64,000 bases of DNA from Flavobacterium hungaricum. Lineage in GTDB: Bacteria; Bacteroidota; Bacteroidia; Flavobacteriales; Flavobacteriaceae. A model generated the notes under the pieces. It was given only the letters and a program-made list of their open reading frames with translations, had not been told where the DNA came from and ran no database searches. Position numbers and translations under genes: made by a program. The DNA is taken from assembly GCF_015182285.1 (NCBI RefSeq), contig NZ_PRDM01000004.1, positions 248,001 to 312,000 of the forward strand, given 5' to 3'. This document shows, one piece after another, positions 7,668 to 18,800 of the stretch; position 1 is the first letter of the stretch; each line of letters opens with the position of its first letter.

Positions 7668-9815
7668 TTAACTTTTATTAAAAATACTTCCGATCCCTCT
7701 TCCAATCTGCTCAATGGCTTCAATACCTTTTGCTAAAGGCGTCGAAGTAAAATCTTCGTAAGCATCCATTGCACTTTCTTTTCGATCGTCTTGAGGATAT
7801 ACTAAAATCACATTGTTCTCTGGAAACGATTTCTCGAATTTCTGAGGCAGTTTATCAAAGATGGATTGATACGAAACAGAACCTTTTCTTGAAAGGTTAA
7901 AAACAACTAAATCAGTAAGTTTTATTTCGTCGGAGATACTTTCAAAATTTTCCCAATCCAAAATACTTTTGAAACCTAATTTTGCATTTAATTTCAAATT
8001 AGAAGCAATCTGCTGAATAGCTTGATGCGTGCCGTATTCCGCATAAATAATAATCTGAATACTTAATTCCTGAGACAAACGGCAGATTTTCTGTAATAAT
8101 AAATGAAACCCTTTTCCTCTTTCTGAAAATGGCGGACAAACAAAAACGAGTCTTTTTTCTTCAATAAAATTCTTTTCCAGCTTACAGATAAACAAACTTT
8201 TATCAACATTATTGATAATAGAATCTACATTTTCGCCAAAGATTTTATCTAAGAATCCTGTTTTTCTCGGCCAGCCGATAATCACAATATCCGACATGAT
8301 TTCTTTAGAAGTTCTTGCGATTCCACTTGCAGGATTATGATCAATTCTGGCAATCGTATTAATTTTTACTTCTGATGCCGAACCTTGAATTACAAATTTA
8401 TCTACGGCTTTTCTGTACTTTAAAATATTCTTTTCGGCCTGATCGTTGTTCGGAACAATGGTTAACAAAGTAACCGGGTTTGATGATTTTTTGTCTTTAA
8501 TCAACAAAGCAAAATCAAGCAGACTTGCCGTTGCAGACGTTTTTGCCAGCGGAATCAAAATATGTTCGTCCAGAATCAGATCTTTTCCAGCCTCTTCATG
8601 CGAAACTTCTTCTTCGCAGATGGCAATTTTTTTTGCTGCTTTTTCTGTAGCAAAAGAAGCTACAATACAAGTTATCAGAATCAGAATAATGGTTCCGTTA
8701 AGGATATTTTCGTCTAAGATTTTAGCTTTATAACCAACCAAGATCACAGCAAGAGTTGCAGCGGCATGCGCACTGCTCAATCCGAAAATCAGCTGGCGTT
8801 CTGTTTTTGTATATTTAAAAGCAAGCTGCGTAAAAAAGGCTGCGATCCACTTTCCAAATATGGCCACAACACTCAAAGTTCCAGCAACAATAAGCGCTGT
8901 TGGTCCGCTGAGAATCACACTGATGTCCACCAGCATCCCCACAGAAATCAGGAAAAACGGAATAAATAATGAATTTCCGATAAACTCAATTCTATTCATC
9001 AAAGCCGATGAATGCGGTATTAAAGGATTTAACGCCAAACCAGCAACGAATGCTCCAATAATAGGCTCTACTCCTGCTACTTCTGCCAAAAAGGCAGCAA
9101 AGAAAACAACTGAAAGCACAAAAATATAGTGGGCATGTTTTTCACTTTCCAATTTCTTAAAAAACCATTTGGCCACTCTCGGAATCAAAACAAACATAAT
9201 AGCAGAGAAAATTGCCAGCGAAACGCCTAGTTTTAACCAAAATGCCTGGGTAAGATTACCTTGACTGCTTCCCATAATTACAGCCAGAATAATCAAAACA
9301 GCAGTATCGGTCAAAATGGTGCCTCCAACGGTAATTGCAACGGCTTGATTTTTGGCAATTCCAAGTTTACTCACAATCGGATATGCCACCAAAGTATGAG
9401 TTGCAAACATACTTGCTGTCAAAAAACTGGCATTAAAATCGTATTGAAGTAAATAATAACAAACAGGAAAACCAATGGTAAGCGGTAAAATAAAAGTAAA
9501 AAAACCAAACAATAAACTCTTGTTTCTGTTGGCTTTGAATTCATTCATATCCAATTCTAATCCTGCAATAAACATGATATACAAAAGTCCGATGGTTGAG
9601 AACAAATCAACCGCAGAATTTTTTGCCAGAATATTTAATCCGTGAGGACCAATTACGACTCCAGAAAGAATAAGCCCAATAATTCCAGGGATATTGATTT
9701 TTTTAAGTAAGATCGGAGAGAGCAGAATTATAAATAGTATCAACGAAAAAATCAATACTGGGTTGTTAAGAGGTAATTCGAATTCCTGTAATAAATGCCT
9801 GAAAAATTCTATCAT
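7668..9815 (-). CDS. CPA2-type cation:proton antiporter with cytosolic UspA-like tail
   Basis: A 715-residue protein. Residues 1-400 form about twelve membrane helices with the features of the KefB/NhaS3-like CPA2 family (LLYIMFIAGLELDMNEFKANR, and the FAAFLAEVAGVEPIIGAFVAGL segment that carries conserved acidic residues). Residues 420-700 are soluble and resemble tandem universal-stress-protein-like domains. It would exchange Na+ or K+ for H+ across the inner membrane. It lacks a TrkA-N/RCK domain, unlike KefB/KefC. It is transcribed away from sdaA. Confidence 0.85.
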   Translation of the reverse strand: MIEFFRHLLQEFELPLNNPVLIFSLILFIILLSPILLKKINIPGIIGLILSGVVIGPHGLNILAKNSAVDLFSTIGLLYIMFIAGLELDMNEFKANRNKSLLFGFFTFILPLTIGFPVCYYLLQYDFNASFLTASMFATHTLVAYPIVSKLGIAKNQAVAITVGGTILTDTAVLIILAVIMGSSQGNLTQAFWLKLGVSLAIFSAIMFVLIPRVAKWFFKKLESEKHAHYIFVLSVVFFAAFLAEVAGVEPIIGAFVAGLALNPLIPHSSALMNRIEFIGNSLFIPFFLISVGMLVDISVILSGPTALIVAGTLSVVAIFGKWIAAFFTQLAFKYTKTERQLIFGLSSAHAAATLAVILVGYKAKILDENILNGTIILILITCIVASFATEKAAKKIAICEEEVSHEEAGKDLILDEHILIPLAKTSATASLLDFALLIKDKKSSNPVTLLTIVPNNDQAEKNILKYRKAVDKFVIQGSASEVKINTIARIDHNPASGIARTSKEIMSDIVIIGWPRKTGFLDKIFGENVDSIINNVDKSLFICKLEKNFIEEKRLVFVCPPFSERGKGFHLLLQKICRLSQELSIQIIIYAEYGTHQAIQQIASNLKLNAKLGFKSILDWENFESISDEIKLTDLVVFNLSRKGSVSYQSIFDKLPQKFEKSFPENNVILVYPQDDRKESAMDAYEDFTSTPLAKGIEAIEQIGRGIGSIFNKS

Positions 9816-10109
9816 ATTGTAACTTTATCTTCTTGTGGTATTCTTATTTGTAGAAAAAACATTTTTTAGAATTAAACAAAAATCCCTGAAGTATTAATAA
9901 AAGAATCGAGGTATTTAGGTCTCGTTTCTGCACAAAAATACCGAAAAATAGCGAACTTTCTACGAAAACTGCATATTACGTAATTAAAATTATTTCGTTG
10001 TCAAATTATTAAAATTTAATATTTATTTTAACAATTTAGCAAGATTAACATCCAAACATATTAGTTCGTTGCATTATTCAATTATCTTTGTGATAACAAA
10101 ATTAGAACA
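9816..10109. promoter_or_regulatory. Divergent intergenic region; -7 element for sdaA at 10083-10090
   Basis: This stretch separates the leftward antiporter gene from rightward sdaA. The sequence TATCTTTG at 10083-10090 fits the Bacteroidetes -7 consensus TAnnTTTG and lies about 20 bp before the sdaA start codon. No clear -33 TTTG is at the right distance. No gene is visible. Confidence 0.45.
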
Positions 10110-11537
10110 ATGGAAGAATGTATCTCTGTTTTTGATATGCTTAAAATTGGTGTCGGCCCTTCATCCTCACATACTTTGGGACCTTGGAGAGCTGCAGAAC
10201 GCTTTTTGGAAGAGTTAAAAGACGAAGCCATTTTAGACGAAATCACAAGAGTAAAAGTCGATTTATACGGTTCTCTTTCTTTAACCGGAAAAGGCCACGC
10301 TACTGATTTGGCAGTAATGCTCGGTTTAAGCGGTCAGGATCCTGAGTATATTCCGGTTGACGATATTGCCGGAATTATCAAAAAAATTGAAAACTCAAAC
10401 GAAATCAATTTAGGAAACCATAAAGTGATTCCGTTTTTCTTTCTTCAAGACATTGTTTTCAACAAAGACTTTCTTCCTTTTCATGCCAACGGATTAAAAT
10501 TTACCGCTTACAAAAGTGATGATTCAACATACGATTCTACTTTTTACTCTATCGGAGGTGGTTTTGTGGTAAAAGAAGAACGCACCAATGCCAAGCAGAA
10601 AGAAGTTATAAAATGTGCTTTTCCGTTTCCTGTTCAAAACGCAGCAGAATTATTGAATTATACTATTACAGAAAACAAATCGATTTCTGAAATTGTGTAT
10701 GAAAATGAAATTTCGATGCGCTCAGAAGCAGAAGTTCATTCGGAACTAATGAGAATCTGGAACACGATGCTGGAATGCATGTATATTGGCTGCCATTCTG
10801 AAGGAATTCTTCCGGGCGGACTTCATGTGCGTAGAAGAGCTTTTGACATGCACCAAAACCTGATCGGATTATCTAATTACAGCGATCCGCAGTCCTGGCT
10901 AGAAGAAATTAGAAAAACAGAAGTCAAATTCCGTCAGATCTTAAAATGGGTAAGCTGTTTTGCACTTGCCGTGAATGAAGTCAATGCTTCTTTAGGCCGT
11001 GTGGTTACAGCTCCAACAAACGGAAGTTCTGGTGTGATTCCGGCCGTTTTAATGTATTATATGGTAATTGAAAACCATAATGCAGGCGAAAAAGAAATCA
11101 AACAATTTTTGATGGTTGCTGGAGAAATCGGCAGTATTTTCAAAAAAGGTTCTACAATATCTGCAGCTATGGGCGGTTGTCAGGCAGAGATTGGTGTTTC
11201 GTCCTCAATGGCCGCAGCAGCACTTTGCGAACTGATGGGCGGTACTCCTGCTCAGGTTTTAATGGCGGCAGAAATCGCAATGGAACATCATTTGGGACTT
11301 ACCTGCGATCCTATCGGAGGTTTGGTTCAGATTCCGTGTATCGAAAGAAATACCATGGGAGCGATCAAAGCCATAAATGCAGCCGAATTGGCACTAGAAA
11401 CCGATTCTAAAAATGCAAAAGTACCCTTGGACAAAGTAATCAATACAATGTGGGAAACTGCAAAAGATATGAATTCTAAATATAAAGAAACCTCAGAAGG
11501 TGGTCTTGCCATTGCGGTAAACATGGCGGACTGTTAA
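10110..11537 (+). CDS. sdaA: L-serine ammonia-lyase (serine dehydratase), single-chain
   Basis: A 475-residue single-polypeptide enzyme of the iron-sulfur serine dehydratase family. It deaminates L-serine to pyruvate and ammonia. The N-terminal beta domain starts with VFDMLKIGVGPSSSHTLGPW, the family signature. The alpha domain has APTNGSSGVIPAVLMYY, a region of cluster-binding cysteines (GGCQAEIGVSSSMAAA, CDPIGGLVQIPC) and the C-terminal KYKETSEGGLA. The length agrees with the fused type found in enterobacteria and Bacteroidetes. It is transcribed alone. Confidence 0.95.
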   Translation: MEECISVFDMLKIGVGPSSSHTLGPWRAAERFLEELKDEAILDEITRVKVDLYGSLSLTGKGHATDLAVMLGLSGQDPEYIPVDDIAGIIKKIENSNEINLGNHKVIPFFFLQDIVFNKDFLPFHANGLKFTAYKSDDSTYDSTFYSIGGGFVVKEERTNAKQKEVIKCAFPFPVQNAAELLNYTITENKSISEIVYENEISMRSEAEVHSELMRIWNTMLECMYIGCHSEGILPGGLHVRRRAFDMHQNLIGLSNYSDPQSWLEEIRKTEVKFRQILKWVSCFALAVNEVNASLGRVVTAPTNGSSGVIPAVLMYYMVIENHNAGEKEIKQFLMVAGEIGSIFKKGSTISAAMGGCQAEIGVSSSMAAAALCELMGGTPAQVLMAAEIAMEHHLGLTCDPIGGLVQIPCIERNTMGAIKAINAAELALETDSKNAKVPLDKVINTMWETAKDMNSKYKETSEGGLAIAVNMADC

Positions 11538-11747
11538 AGTTTTTTTGTCGCGAATTTCACTAATGCTCACTAATTTTTTAAAGTACACTTTTTAAAAAAT
11601 AACTTATGAAAATTCGAGAAATTCGCAGCAAACCCTTTTAAAATTTCAAACAATTCATCAAAACATTTCTATTCTAAAAATTCGCAGAATTCGCGGCGAA
11701 CATTTCTACAATTATTCAATACTTTTACAATATCAAAAAAAAATACA
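11538..11747. repeat. Degenerate AATTCGC-type repeats
   Basis: Words such as aattcgagaaattcgcagc and aattcgcagaattcgcggcg recur between sdaA and panB. With gtcgcgaatttc at 11548 they form imperfect inverted arms. No gene is visible. Confidence 0.4.
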
Positions 11748-12566
11748 ATGTCAGTAGCAAAAAAAGATTATAAAAGAATCACAACAAAGTCATTAATTGA
11801 AATGAAAAGTAATGGAGAAAAAATCTCTATGCTTACTGCGTACGATTACACAATGGCTAAAATTGTGGACAGTGCTGGAGTCGATGTGATTTTGGTGGGA
11901 GATTCGGCTTCCAATGTGATGGCGGGTCACGAAACCACACTGCCAATTACCTTAGATCAAATGATCTATCATGCATCGTCTGTTGTTCGCGCTGTAGAAC
12001 GAGGCTTGGTGGTAGTTGATTTACCTTTTGGAAGTTACCAATCTGATTCTAAAGAAGCTTTACGTTCGTCTATCAGAATCATGAAAGAAAGCGGGGCGCA
12101 TGCCGTAAAATTAGAAGGCGGAAAAGAAATTAAAGAATCGATTAAAAAGATATTAAACGCCGGAATTCCAGTTATGGGACATTTGGGTTTAACACCTCAA
12201 TCTATTTATAAATTCGGAACTTACAGTGTTCGCGCTAAAGAGGAAGAAGAAGCAGAAAAATTGATTGAAGACGCTAAAATGCTCGAAAAAATCGGCTGTT
12301 TTGCAGTTGTTCTTGAAAAAATCCCTGCAGATCTTGCAAAACAAGTAGCAGAAAGTATTTCGATTCCTGTTATCGGAATCGGTGCCGGCGGAGGTGTTGA
12401 CGGACAAGTTCTGGTAATTCACGATATGCTGGGTATGAATAATGAATTCAGTCCGCGTTTCTTACGTCGTTATTTAAATCTGTACGACCAAATGACAAAA
12501 GCCATCAGCCAATATGCAGCAGATGTTAAGTCTAGTGATTTCCCTAATGAAAAAGAGCAATATTAA
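11748..12566 (+). CDS. panB: 3-methyl-2-oxobutanoate hydroxymethyltransferase
   Basis: A 272-residue cytoplasmic enzyme that makes ketopantoate from alpha-ketoisovalerate and 5,10-methylene-THF, the first step of pantothenate synthesis. The motifs are canonical: MLTAYDYTMAKIVDSAGVD, VGDSASNVMAGHETTLPITL with the metal-binding Asp, VKLEGG, MGHLGLTPQS, and IPVIGIGAG with the conserved Gly-rich end. Length and collinearity match PanB along its whole extent. No other pan genes are adjacent. Confidence 0.97.
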   Translation: MSVAKKDYKRITTKSLIEMKSNGEKISMLTAYDYTMAKIVDSAGVDVILVGDSASNVMAGHETTLPITLDQMIYHASSVVRAVERGLVVVDLPFGSYQSDSKEALRSSIRIMKESGAHAVKLEGGKEIKESIKKILNAGIPVMGHLGLTPQSIYKFGTYSVRAKEEEEAEKLIEDAKMLEKIGCFAVVLEKIPADLAKQVAESISIPVIGIGAGGGVDGQVLVIHDMLGMNNEFSPRFLRRYLNLYDQMTKAISQYAADVKSSDFPNEKEQY

Positions 12567-12651
12567 AAATTACTAAGGTTCTGAGATTCTCAGATTCTAA
12601 GTTTTTTTTTTAACTACAAAGACTCAAAGTAAACTTTAAATAATTTCAATT

Positions 12652-12680
12652 GCCTCCAGCTTGAGCTGGAGGTTTATTTT
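12652..12680 (+). terminator. Hairpin after panB, possibly also a dispersed REP-like unit
   Basis: Perfect arms CCTCCAGC and GCTGGAGG surround a 4-nt loop and are followed by TTTATTTT. It could end the panB transcript. A second small palindrome-like word, aaggctttagcc, follows at about 12692. Paired motifs of this kind occur as dispersed elements in flavobacterial genomes. Confidence 0.5.
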
Positions 12681-12754
12681 AAATAGAAGAAAGGCTTTAG
12701 CCAAATCTTTTTGTCATAATCTAAAATCTACATTCAAAAATCTAAGAAGTCTAA

Positions 12755-13444
12755 ATGAAAATTCTTTCCAACAAAAACAATCTCCAGATTCTTCATGAAG
12801 ACAACCACATTATCGTGGTTAATAAACGTGTGGGTGATATTGTGCAAGGCGATAAAACAGGTGACAAACCTTTGTCTGATATTGTTAAAGAATACATTAA
12901 AGAAAAATACAACAAACCGGGAGATGTTTTTTTGGGTGTTATTCATCGTCTGGACAGACCCACAACCGGAATCGTGGTTTTTGCAAGAACCAGCAAAGCG
13001 CTTACGCGGATGAATGAATTGTTCAGCAATCGGGAAACAAGAAAAACGTACTGGGCGGTTGTCAAAAATAAACCAAAAGAAGCATCAGCTAAATTGGTTC
13101 ATTACTTAAAAAGAAACGAAAAAAACAATACTTCAAAAGCACATTTAAAAGAAGTTCCAGATAGTAAATTGGCAAGTTTAGACTACACTATCATTAAAGA
13201 ATTACAGAATTATACGGCACTTGAAATCAATTTGCACACAGGTCGTCATCATCAAATTCGAGCACAATTAACAGCGATTGGTTCTCCAATTAAAGGCGAT
13301 TTAAAATACGGTGCAGATCGCAGCAATCCCGACGGCGGTATCCATCTTCATGCCAGAAAACTGACTTTTGTGCATCCTGTTTCTAAAGAAGAGATCACCA
13401 TTACTGCCCCAACTCCAGACGATCCGATCTGGAATGCTGTATGA
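12755..13444 (+). CDS. RluA-family RNA pseudouridine synthase
   Basis: A 229-residue single-domain synthase without an N-terminal S4 domain. The catalytic motif HRLDRPTTGIVVFAR contains the essential Asp. HTGRHHQIRAQL and the C-terminal LHARKLTFVHPV complete the family pattern. It converts a uridine to pseudouridine in rRNA or tRNA; the position cannot be predicted from sequence alone. The start at 12755 gives the usual N-terminal strand (LQILHEDNHIIVVNK). Confidence 0.92.
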   Translation: MKILSNKNNLQILHEDNHIIVVNKRVGDIVQGDKTGDKPLSDIVKEYIKEKYNKPGDVFLGVIHRLDRPTTGIVVFARTSKALTRMNELFSNRETRKTYWAVVKNKPKEASAKLVHYLKRNEKNNTSKAHLKEVPDSKLASLDYTIIKELQNYTALEINLHTGRHHQIRAQLTAIGSPIKGDLKYGADRSNPDGGIHLHARKLTFVHPVSKEEITITAPTPDDPIWNAV

Positions 13445-13519
13445 TTTTTATGATTTAATTGTTACTTTTTAAATTATAATCGGTTAACTTGCATATACTA
13501 AAAAACAAGCTGATCGAAA

Positions 13520-14848
13520 ATGGATTATAAAAATAACATCGGATATCGAAGAGAAACGCTGAAAAAGTTGTTGTATAATATTCAGAAAAGCGAAGATTTA
13601 ATCATTAAAGCTTTGTACGATGATTTTCAGAAACCAGAGTTCGAAGCCGTTGTTACAGAAACCAGTTATGTCATTTCTGACCTGAAACAAACCATTAAAA
13701 ACATTCATAAATGGGCCAAACCCAAGCGTGTTTTTCCTTCACTGCTTAATTTTCCTTCTTCAGACTCTATTTACAAAGAACCCTATGGCCATGTTTTAGT
13801 CATTTCGCCCTGGAATTATCCTTTTCAACTGGCCTTATGTCCGTTGATTGCGGCAGTTGCTGCTGGAAACAGAGTGACATTAAAACCATCAGAACTTACA
13901 CCGCATACCTCGGCAGTCATTGCCAGAATCATCGAAAAGACTTTTCACATCAATCATGTTGAAGTTGTTGAAGGTGGTGTAGAAGTATCCAATAAATTAC
14001 TGGCGCAGCGCTGGGATTATATCTTTTTTACCGGCAGTGTTGCCGTAGGTAAAATTGTAGCCAAAGCTGCAGCCGAAAACCTAACGCCGGTTACTTTAGA
14101 ATTGGGAGGCAAAAATCCGTGTATTGTAGATGAAACAACAGATTTGAAGCTTGCCGCTAAAAGAATTGTCTGGGGGAAATTTATAAATGCCGGCCAAACC
14201 TGTATTGCACCCGATTATGTTTTGATTCAGAAAAACATGAAAGTCAATTTTATCACCTATTTGATTGAAGAAATTATAAAAGCATACGGCAAAAAAATTG
14301 ACAAATCGCCGGATTTTGCCCGAATTATAAATACTAAAAACTGGTATCGCCTGACCAATATGATCCAAAACGAAAATATTTTGTTTGGAGGAGAAAGTGA
14401 TGCCGGCAAACTCTACATTGCTCCTACTCTTTTGGAAGAACCCGATTTGGACAGCCCTGTGATGAAAGAAGAAATCTTTGGCCCTATTCTTCCGATTCTG
14501 ACTTATGAAAACGAAAAAGACATAGAAAACGTAGTCAGCCGATATGAGAAACCTCTTTCATTTTACATTTTTAGTGAAAATAATTCATTTACTAAAAAAT
14601 TAATCCAACAATACTCGTTTGGAGGGGGCTGCGTTAACGACACAGTTGTCCATTTTTCTAATAAACGTCTTCCTTTTGGCGGCGTTGGCCACAGCGGCCT
14701 TGGTGCTTATCACGGAAAATTAAGCTTTGATACTTTTTCGCATCACAAAGCCATTGTCAAAAAAGGCAACTGGCTTGATTTACCTATGCGTTACGCGCCT
14801 TACAAAGACAAATTAACCTCAATAAAACGTCTTTTAGACTGGTTATAA
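13520..14848 (+). CDS. Aldehyde dehydrogenase, class 3-like
   Basis: A 442-residue NAD(P)-dependent aldehyde dehydrogenase of the short class-3 type, which acts on fatty or aromatic aldehydes. Visible motifs are VISPWNYPFQLALCPLIAA, KPSELTPHTS, FTGSVAVGK, the catalytic Glu in TLELGGKNP and the nucleophilic Cys in NAGQTCIAPDYVL. The C-terminus carries the substrate-site region FGGVGHSGLGAYHGKLSFD. It has no signal peptide. The alternative name coniferyl aldehyde dehydrogenase cannot be supported by sequence. Confidence 0.93.
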   Translation: MDYKNNIGYRRETLKKLLYNIQKSEDLIIKALYDDFQKPEFEAVVTETSYVISDLKQTIKNIHKWAKPKRVFPSLLNFPSSDSIYKEPYGHVLVISPWNYPFQLALCPLIAAVAAGNRVTLKPSELTPHTSAVIARIIEKTFHINHVEVVEGGVEVSNKLLAQRWDYIFFTGSVAVGKIVAKAAAENLTPVTLELGGKNPCIVDETTDLKLAAKRIVWGKFINAGQTCIAPDYVLIQKNMKVNFITYLIEEIIKAYGKKIDKSPDFARIINTKNWYRLTNMIQNENILFGGESDAGKLYIAPTLLEEPDLDSPVMKEEIFGPILPILTYENEKDIENVVSRYEKPLSFYIFSENNSFTKKLIQQYSFGGGCVNDTVVHFSNKRLPFGGVGHSGLGAYHGKLSFDTFSHHKAIVKKGNWLDLPMRYAPYKDKLTSIKRLLDWL

Positions 14849-14969
14849 ATGTGGTAAAACAATTTCGTTATGTTTGGTAGATTTTTATACGGAATTGATT
14901 AAAAATATTATATTTACGACAGGATAACGAGCTAACACATAAGTCTATTAAACAACTCTACATTAAACA

Positions 14970-15764
14970 ATGAAATCTACACTTGACAAAATTGATGAGA
15001 TCAAAAGAAATGGTTACACATTAAATCTTTCTAGTGTTATTGATCTTGCTTTCGAAAATTTTAAAAAAATAACACTCTATTCTGCTTTAATAATATTAGT
15101 TTTTTCTTTTATAATAGGGGTTATTTTGGTAGCCGTTTTAGGAGCTGTTTACGGAATGGACAATGTATCCAAAGTTATTTTGGAAAGCATGCAGCCATCA
15201 AAATTAACCTTAAATGAAATAGTAATCTCTACAATCGGTGTTTCTATCGCTTCGGCCTTGTTTGCTCCTTTTGGTGCTGGATTTTTCAAAATGGCCGATT
15301 CTGCAGCCAAGGACATTGAATTTAAGGTTTCTAATATTTTCCATTACTATAAAGCGCCCTATTTTGTGCAGTTATTCACTGCAACGCTAATCATAACAGC
15401 TGTTAATAATGCCATTGCCAACACGCTGGAGAGCGCCGGCCTTATATTTGTAGGTGTTGGAATTTCAATTTTCATCAACTTTCTCATGTATTTTACAGTA
15501 CCGCTGCTTGTTTTTGGAAACCTTAAAGCGATCGATGCAATTAAAGGAAGTATCGTTCTTGTTACAAAAAATCCACTGATCATTTTTGGTACATTCCTTA
15601 TCGGAATTATTGGTTCTGCTGTTGGAGCATTTGCCTGCGGTGTAGGTGTCTTGTTTACGATTGTTTTCAATACATCGATGATTTACGCTGCTTATTATGA
15701 AATTTTTACTAGAGAACAAGAAGAAAATTCAATTGACACTATTGGTCAATCGGATGTAGAATAA
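14970..15764 (+). CDS. Polytopic membrane protein, DUF975-like
   Basis: A 264-residue protein with about six hydrophobic helices, beginning with a short cytoplasmic N-terminus ending near residue 35. The region INFLMYFTVPLLVFGNLKAIDAIKGSIVLVTKNP resembles the conserved loop of DUF975-type or YesL-like integral membrane proteins (a membrane helix followed by the A-I-KxS motif). No catalytic residue stands out. The function is unknown. It lies 96 bp before the histidine kinase, in the same direction, and might be sensed or regulated together with it. Confidence 0.6.
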   Translation: MKSTLDKIDEIKRNGYTLNLSSVIDLAFENFKKITLYSALIILVFSFIIGVILVAVLGAVYGMDNVSKVILESMQPSKLTLNEIVISTIGVSIASALFAPFGAGFFKMADSAAKDIEFKVSNIFHYYKAPYFVQLFTATLIITAVNNAIANTLESAGLIFVGVGISIFINFLMYFTVPLLVFGNLKAIDAIKGSIVLVTKNPLIIFGTFLIGIIGSAVGAFACGVGVLFTIVFNTSMIYAAYYEIFTREQEENSIDTIGQSDVE

Positions 15765-15860
15765 AAAAACAGAGTATTCTTTATACAAAAAAAGAGATTA
15801 ACCAACTCTTTTCAAGAATTCTCTAAAGCCTGTTTACTTAACCAACATACCCCAAATTCT

Positions 15861-18800
15861 ATGGCCGGAGTCTATAGTATTTTCAATACGTTGTTTTCAG
15901 GAATTGCCAATTTTGGTAATACCCTGAAATCGATCATGACAAACTGGTATGTTTTTAATTCGGATATTATTTTTTACAATAATCCGAAACTTATCTTGTT
16001 AGGATTGTCGCTTCTCGGTTTTTTATCTTTACTAGTGTATCAATTTTTCAAGATCAAAGCCAAAATTGGTAATTTCATCGAAAAAAAGAAAGAAGAAGAA
16101 ACTGTGAGCCGCGAATATCAGCTTTACATTCTATTCTTCGGAATTGCAGTAATCGTTATCGAAATCATCAACGAAATCTTCAAAATAAGACCCAAAAGCC
16201 TGCTTGTTATCAACGTTTCTATCGGTGTCTCTGTCCTTATTATTTATGCCATAACAGATCGTATAAAATGGCTTCGAGAGCATATTCCGCAGATTTTTAT
16301 TTTTTGTTTCTTTATTTACATGGGTTATGTCGGGTGCAATATCATTCTGCTTTCAAATGATGTAGTGCCGATAATTGTCTTTTTGATTTCTTTCTTCTTT
16401 TCGTACAATATTTTAAAACCCATAAAAATATATTGGTTCTTTGTCGGATTGGTATTTACTTTTTTAATCATCACGGTAGCCCTGCAGTTAATCCCGATAA
16501 AATCATCTATTCTTTTAATTAATTTCTGCATTTTAATTTTCATCATTAATCAAGTTAAATATGCCGTTCTTTTAAACAACCGTGACAATTTTAGATTTGC
16601 AAGTGAGATTGTACACAAGGGAAATTCACTTACGATTGCATCCAACCAAAAAGGAGAAATACTTTTTTGCAGCGAAACCATAACGCCTATTTTAGGATAT
16701 CAGCCGGAAGCAGTTATGGGATTAAAATTCTGGGAACTAACCGAAGAAAGAGAATTTCTAAAAAAAACAGATCAATTTACAAAAGCAGACGACAAGCTTT
16801 ACATTAGAAAACTGAAAAGTGAAAACGGTGAGTTTAAATACATTCAATGGAAAGATAAAAAATTCTCTGAAGATCTCATCATAAGCATCGGACAAGATGT
16901 AACAGAGCAGATTCTGGTTCAGGATCAATACAAAAACCTGATTCAAACCGCAACTGATATTATTTTTGAAATTGACAGCGAAGGTTATTTTTCCTTTATA
17001 AATGAATTTGCATATGCCGCTTTGGGATATTCTGAAAAGGAAATCATCAAACAGCATTATTCTAATTTTATTCACGACAGCTACATCCATAATGCTGTTG
17101 AATTTTATGAAAATATCGTTCTCAACACTAACAAATATCCCGTAATTGAAATTCCGATTGTAAAGAAAAATGGTCAGGAATTATGGATCTCTCAAAAAAT
17201 TATTGTCCGCAAAAATGAATCTGGCCAAACAATTGGTTTCTCGGGAATTGCAAGAGATATTACCGAAATTAAAAATATTGAAAACGAGAAAAAAAGACGT
17301 CTCGAGAAAATTGAAGCTTACAACAATTCTACCAAAAAATTATCCACCACAGATTTCAGCAGTTACAATGATCTGGATACTGTAATTGATTACATCATAA
17401 AAGAAGCTGCTTTTGTCAGCAAAACAAATCGCGTCAGTTTCTGGAAATATCATAAAGATTTAATCAGCTGCAAAAATCTCTACAGTGCAGACAATCAAAG
17501 TTTGAGCGACAAAAATATCTTAGACAAAGAATCTTATCCGATTTATTTTGAAACATTAAAAAATAAAGCCATCATCAATGCTCCTGACGTTTTTAATAAA
17601 TTAGAAACCTCAGAATTTCAAAAACTTTACTTTACCAAAAACCACATTAAATCGATGCTTGATGTCCCGATTTTTTTCAGTGGACAACTGGCAGGTGTAG
17701 TTTGTTTTGAAAGCACTGAAACAAAACGTGAATGGGATAACGAAGATATTAACTATGCCCGAACAATCTCTGATGTAATTTCGCTCGCCATTTCTTCGCA
17801 GATGCGATTAGAAGCAGAACGAAGATTAGAGTTTAAAAGCCAGCTGCTTTATGCACTTTCGCTTTGTACCGAAAAATTCCTGCTGAGCAAAACCACGCAG
17901 CAAATGTTTCAGGAAACGTATGATCTGATCGGAAAAGCGGCCAAAGTAGACCATATGTATTATTACGAAAGAGATTTCAGTTCTAATACAGTGAGCCAAA
18001 GATACAAATGGTCCCGAATGGGCGTTGCGCATCAAATTACACCGCTTCGTCATATGACAGAAGAAAATCTAAAAGAAATTTATGATGCCGCACAAAACAA
18101 AAAAATTCTTAATACGCTGACCAGAAAACTCGAAGAAGGTTTTTTTAAACAGCTTTTAATAGATAACGAAATCAAATCGATCTTAATTCTGCCGTTATTT
18201 ATCAACGATATTTTTACAGGTTTTATTGGTTTTGATGATTGCACCAAGGAACGAAAATGGTCTGAGGAAGAAATCTATATTTTTCAGGTTTTAGCCAATA
18301 ATATCTCCTCAGCTTTAGAACGAAATCGAAATGAAACCCGAATTTTAGAAAGTGAAGAAAAATTCAAATTAATTGCTAACAATATTCCTGGAACGGTTTA
18401 TTTATCAAAATTTGACGCATTTTCGACTAAAATTTTCCTCAATGACGAAGTTTTAAACCTTACAGGATATTCAAAATCGGAGTTTATAGAAAATAATTTA
18501 TCGTTTCTTTCGTTGATTCATCATGATGACAAAGAAGAAGTCATCAATAATCAAATCGATAATCTGCAGAAAGGAATGCCTCTACATAATGTCTACCGCA
18601 TAAAACGAAAAACAGGAGAATATATTTGGGTTGAAGAATTTGGAGATGTTATCAAAAAAGAGGATGAAATAGAATTTGTGGGCGGTATTTATTTTGACAT
18701 TACCAATAAGAAAGAAATAGAAGATGCCATAAAAGCCAAACAATTGGCAGAAGCCGCAAACAAATCTAAATCGGATTTCTTAGCGAACATGTCTCACGAA

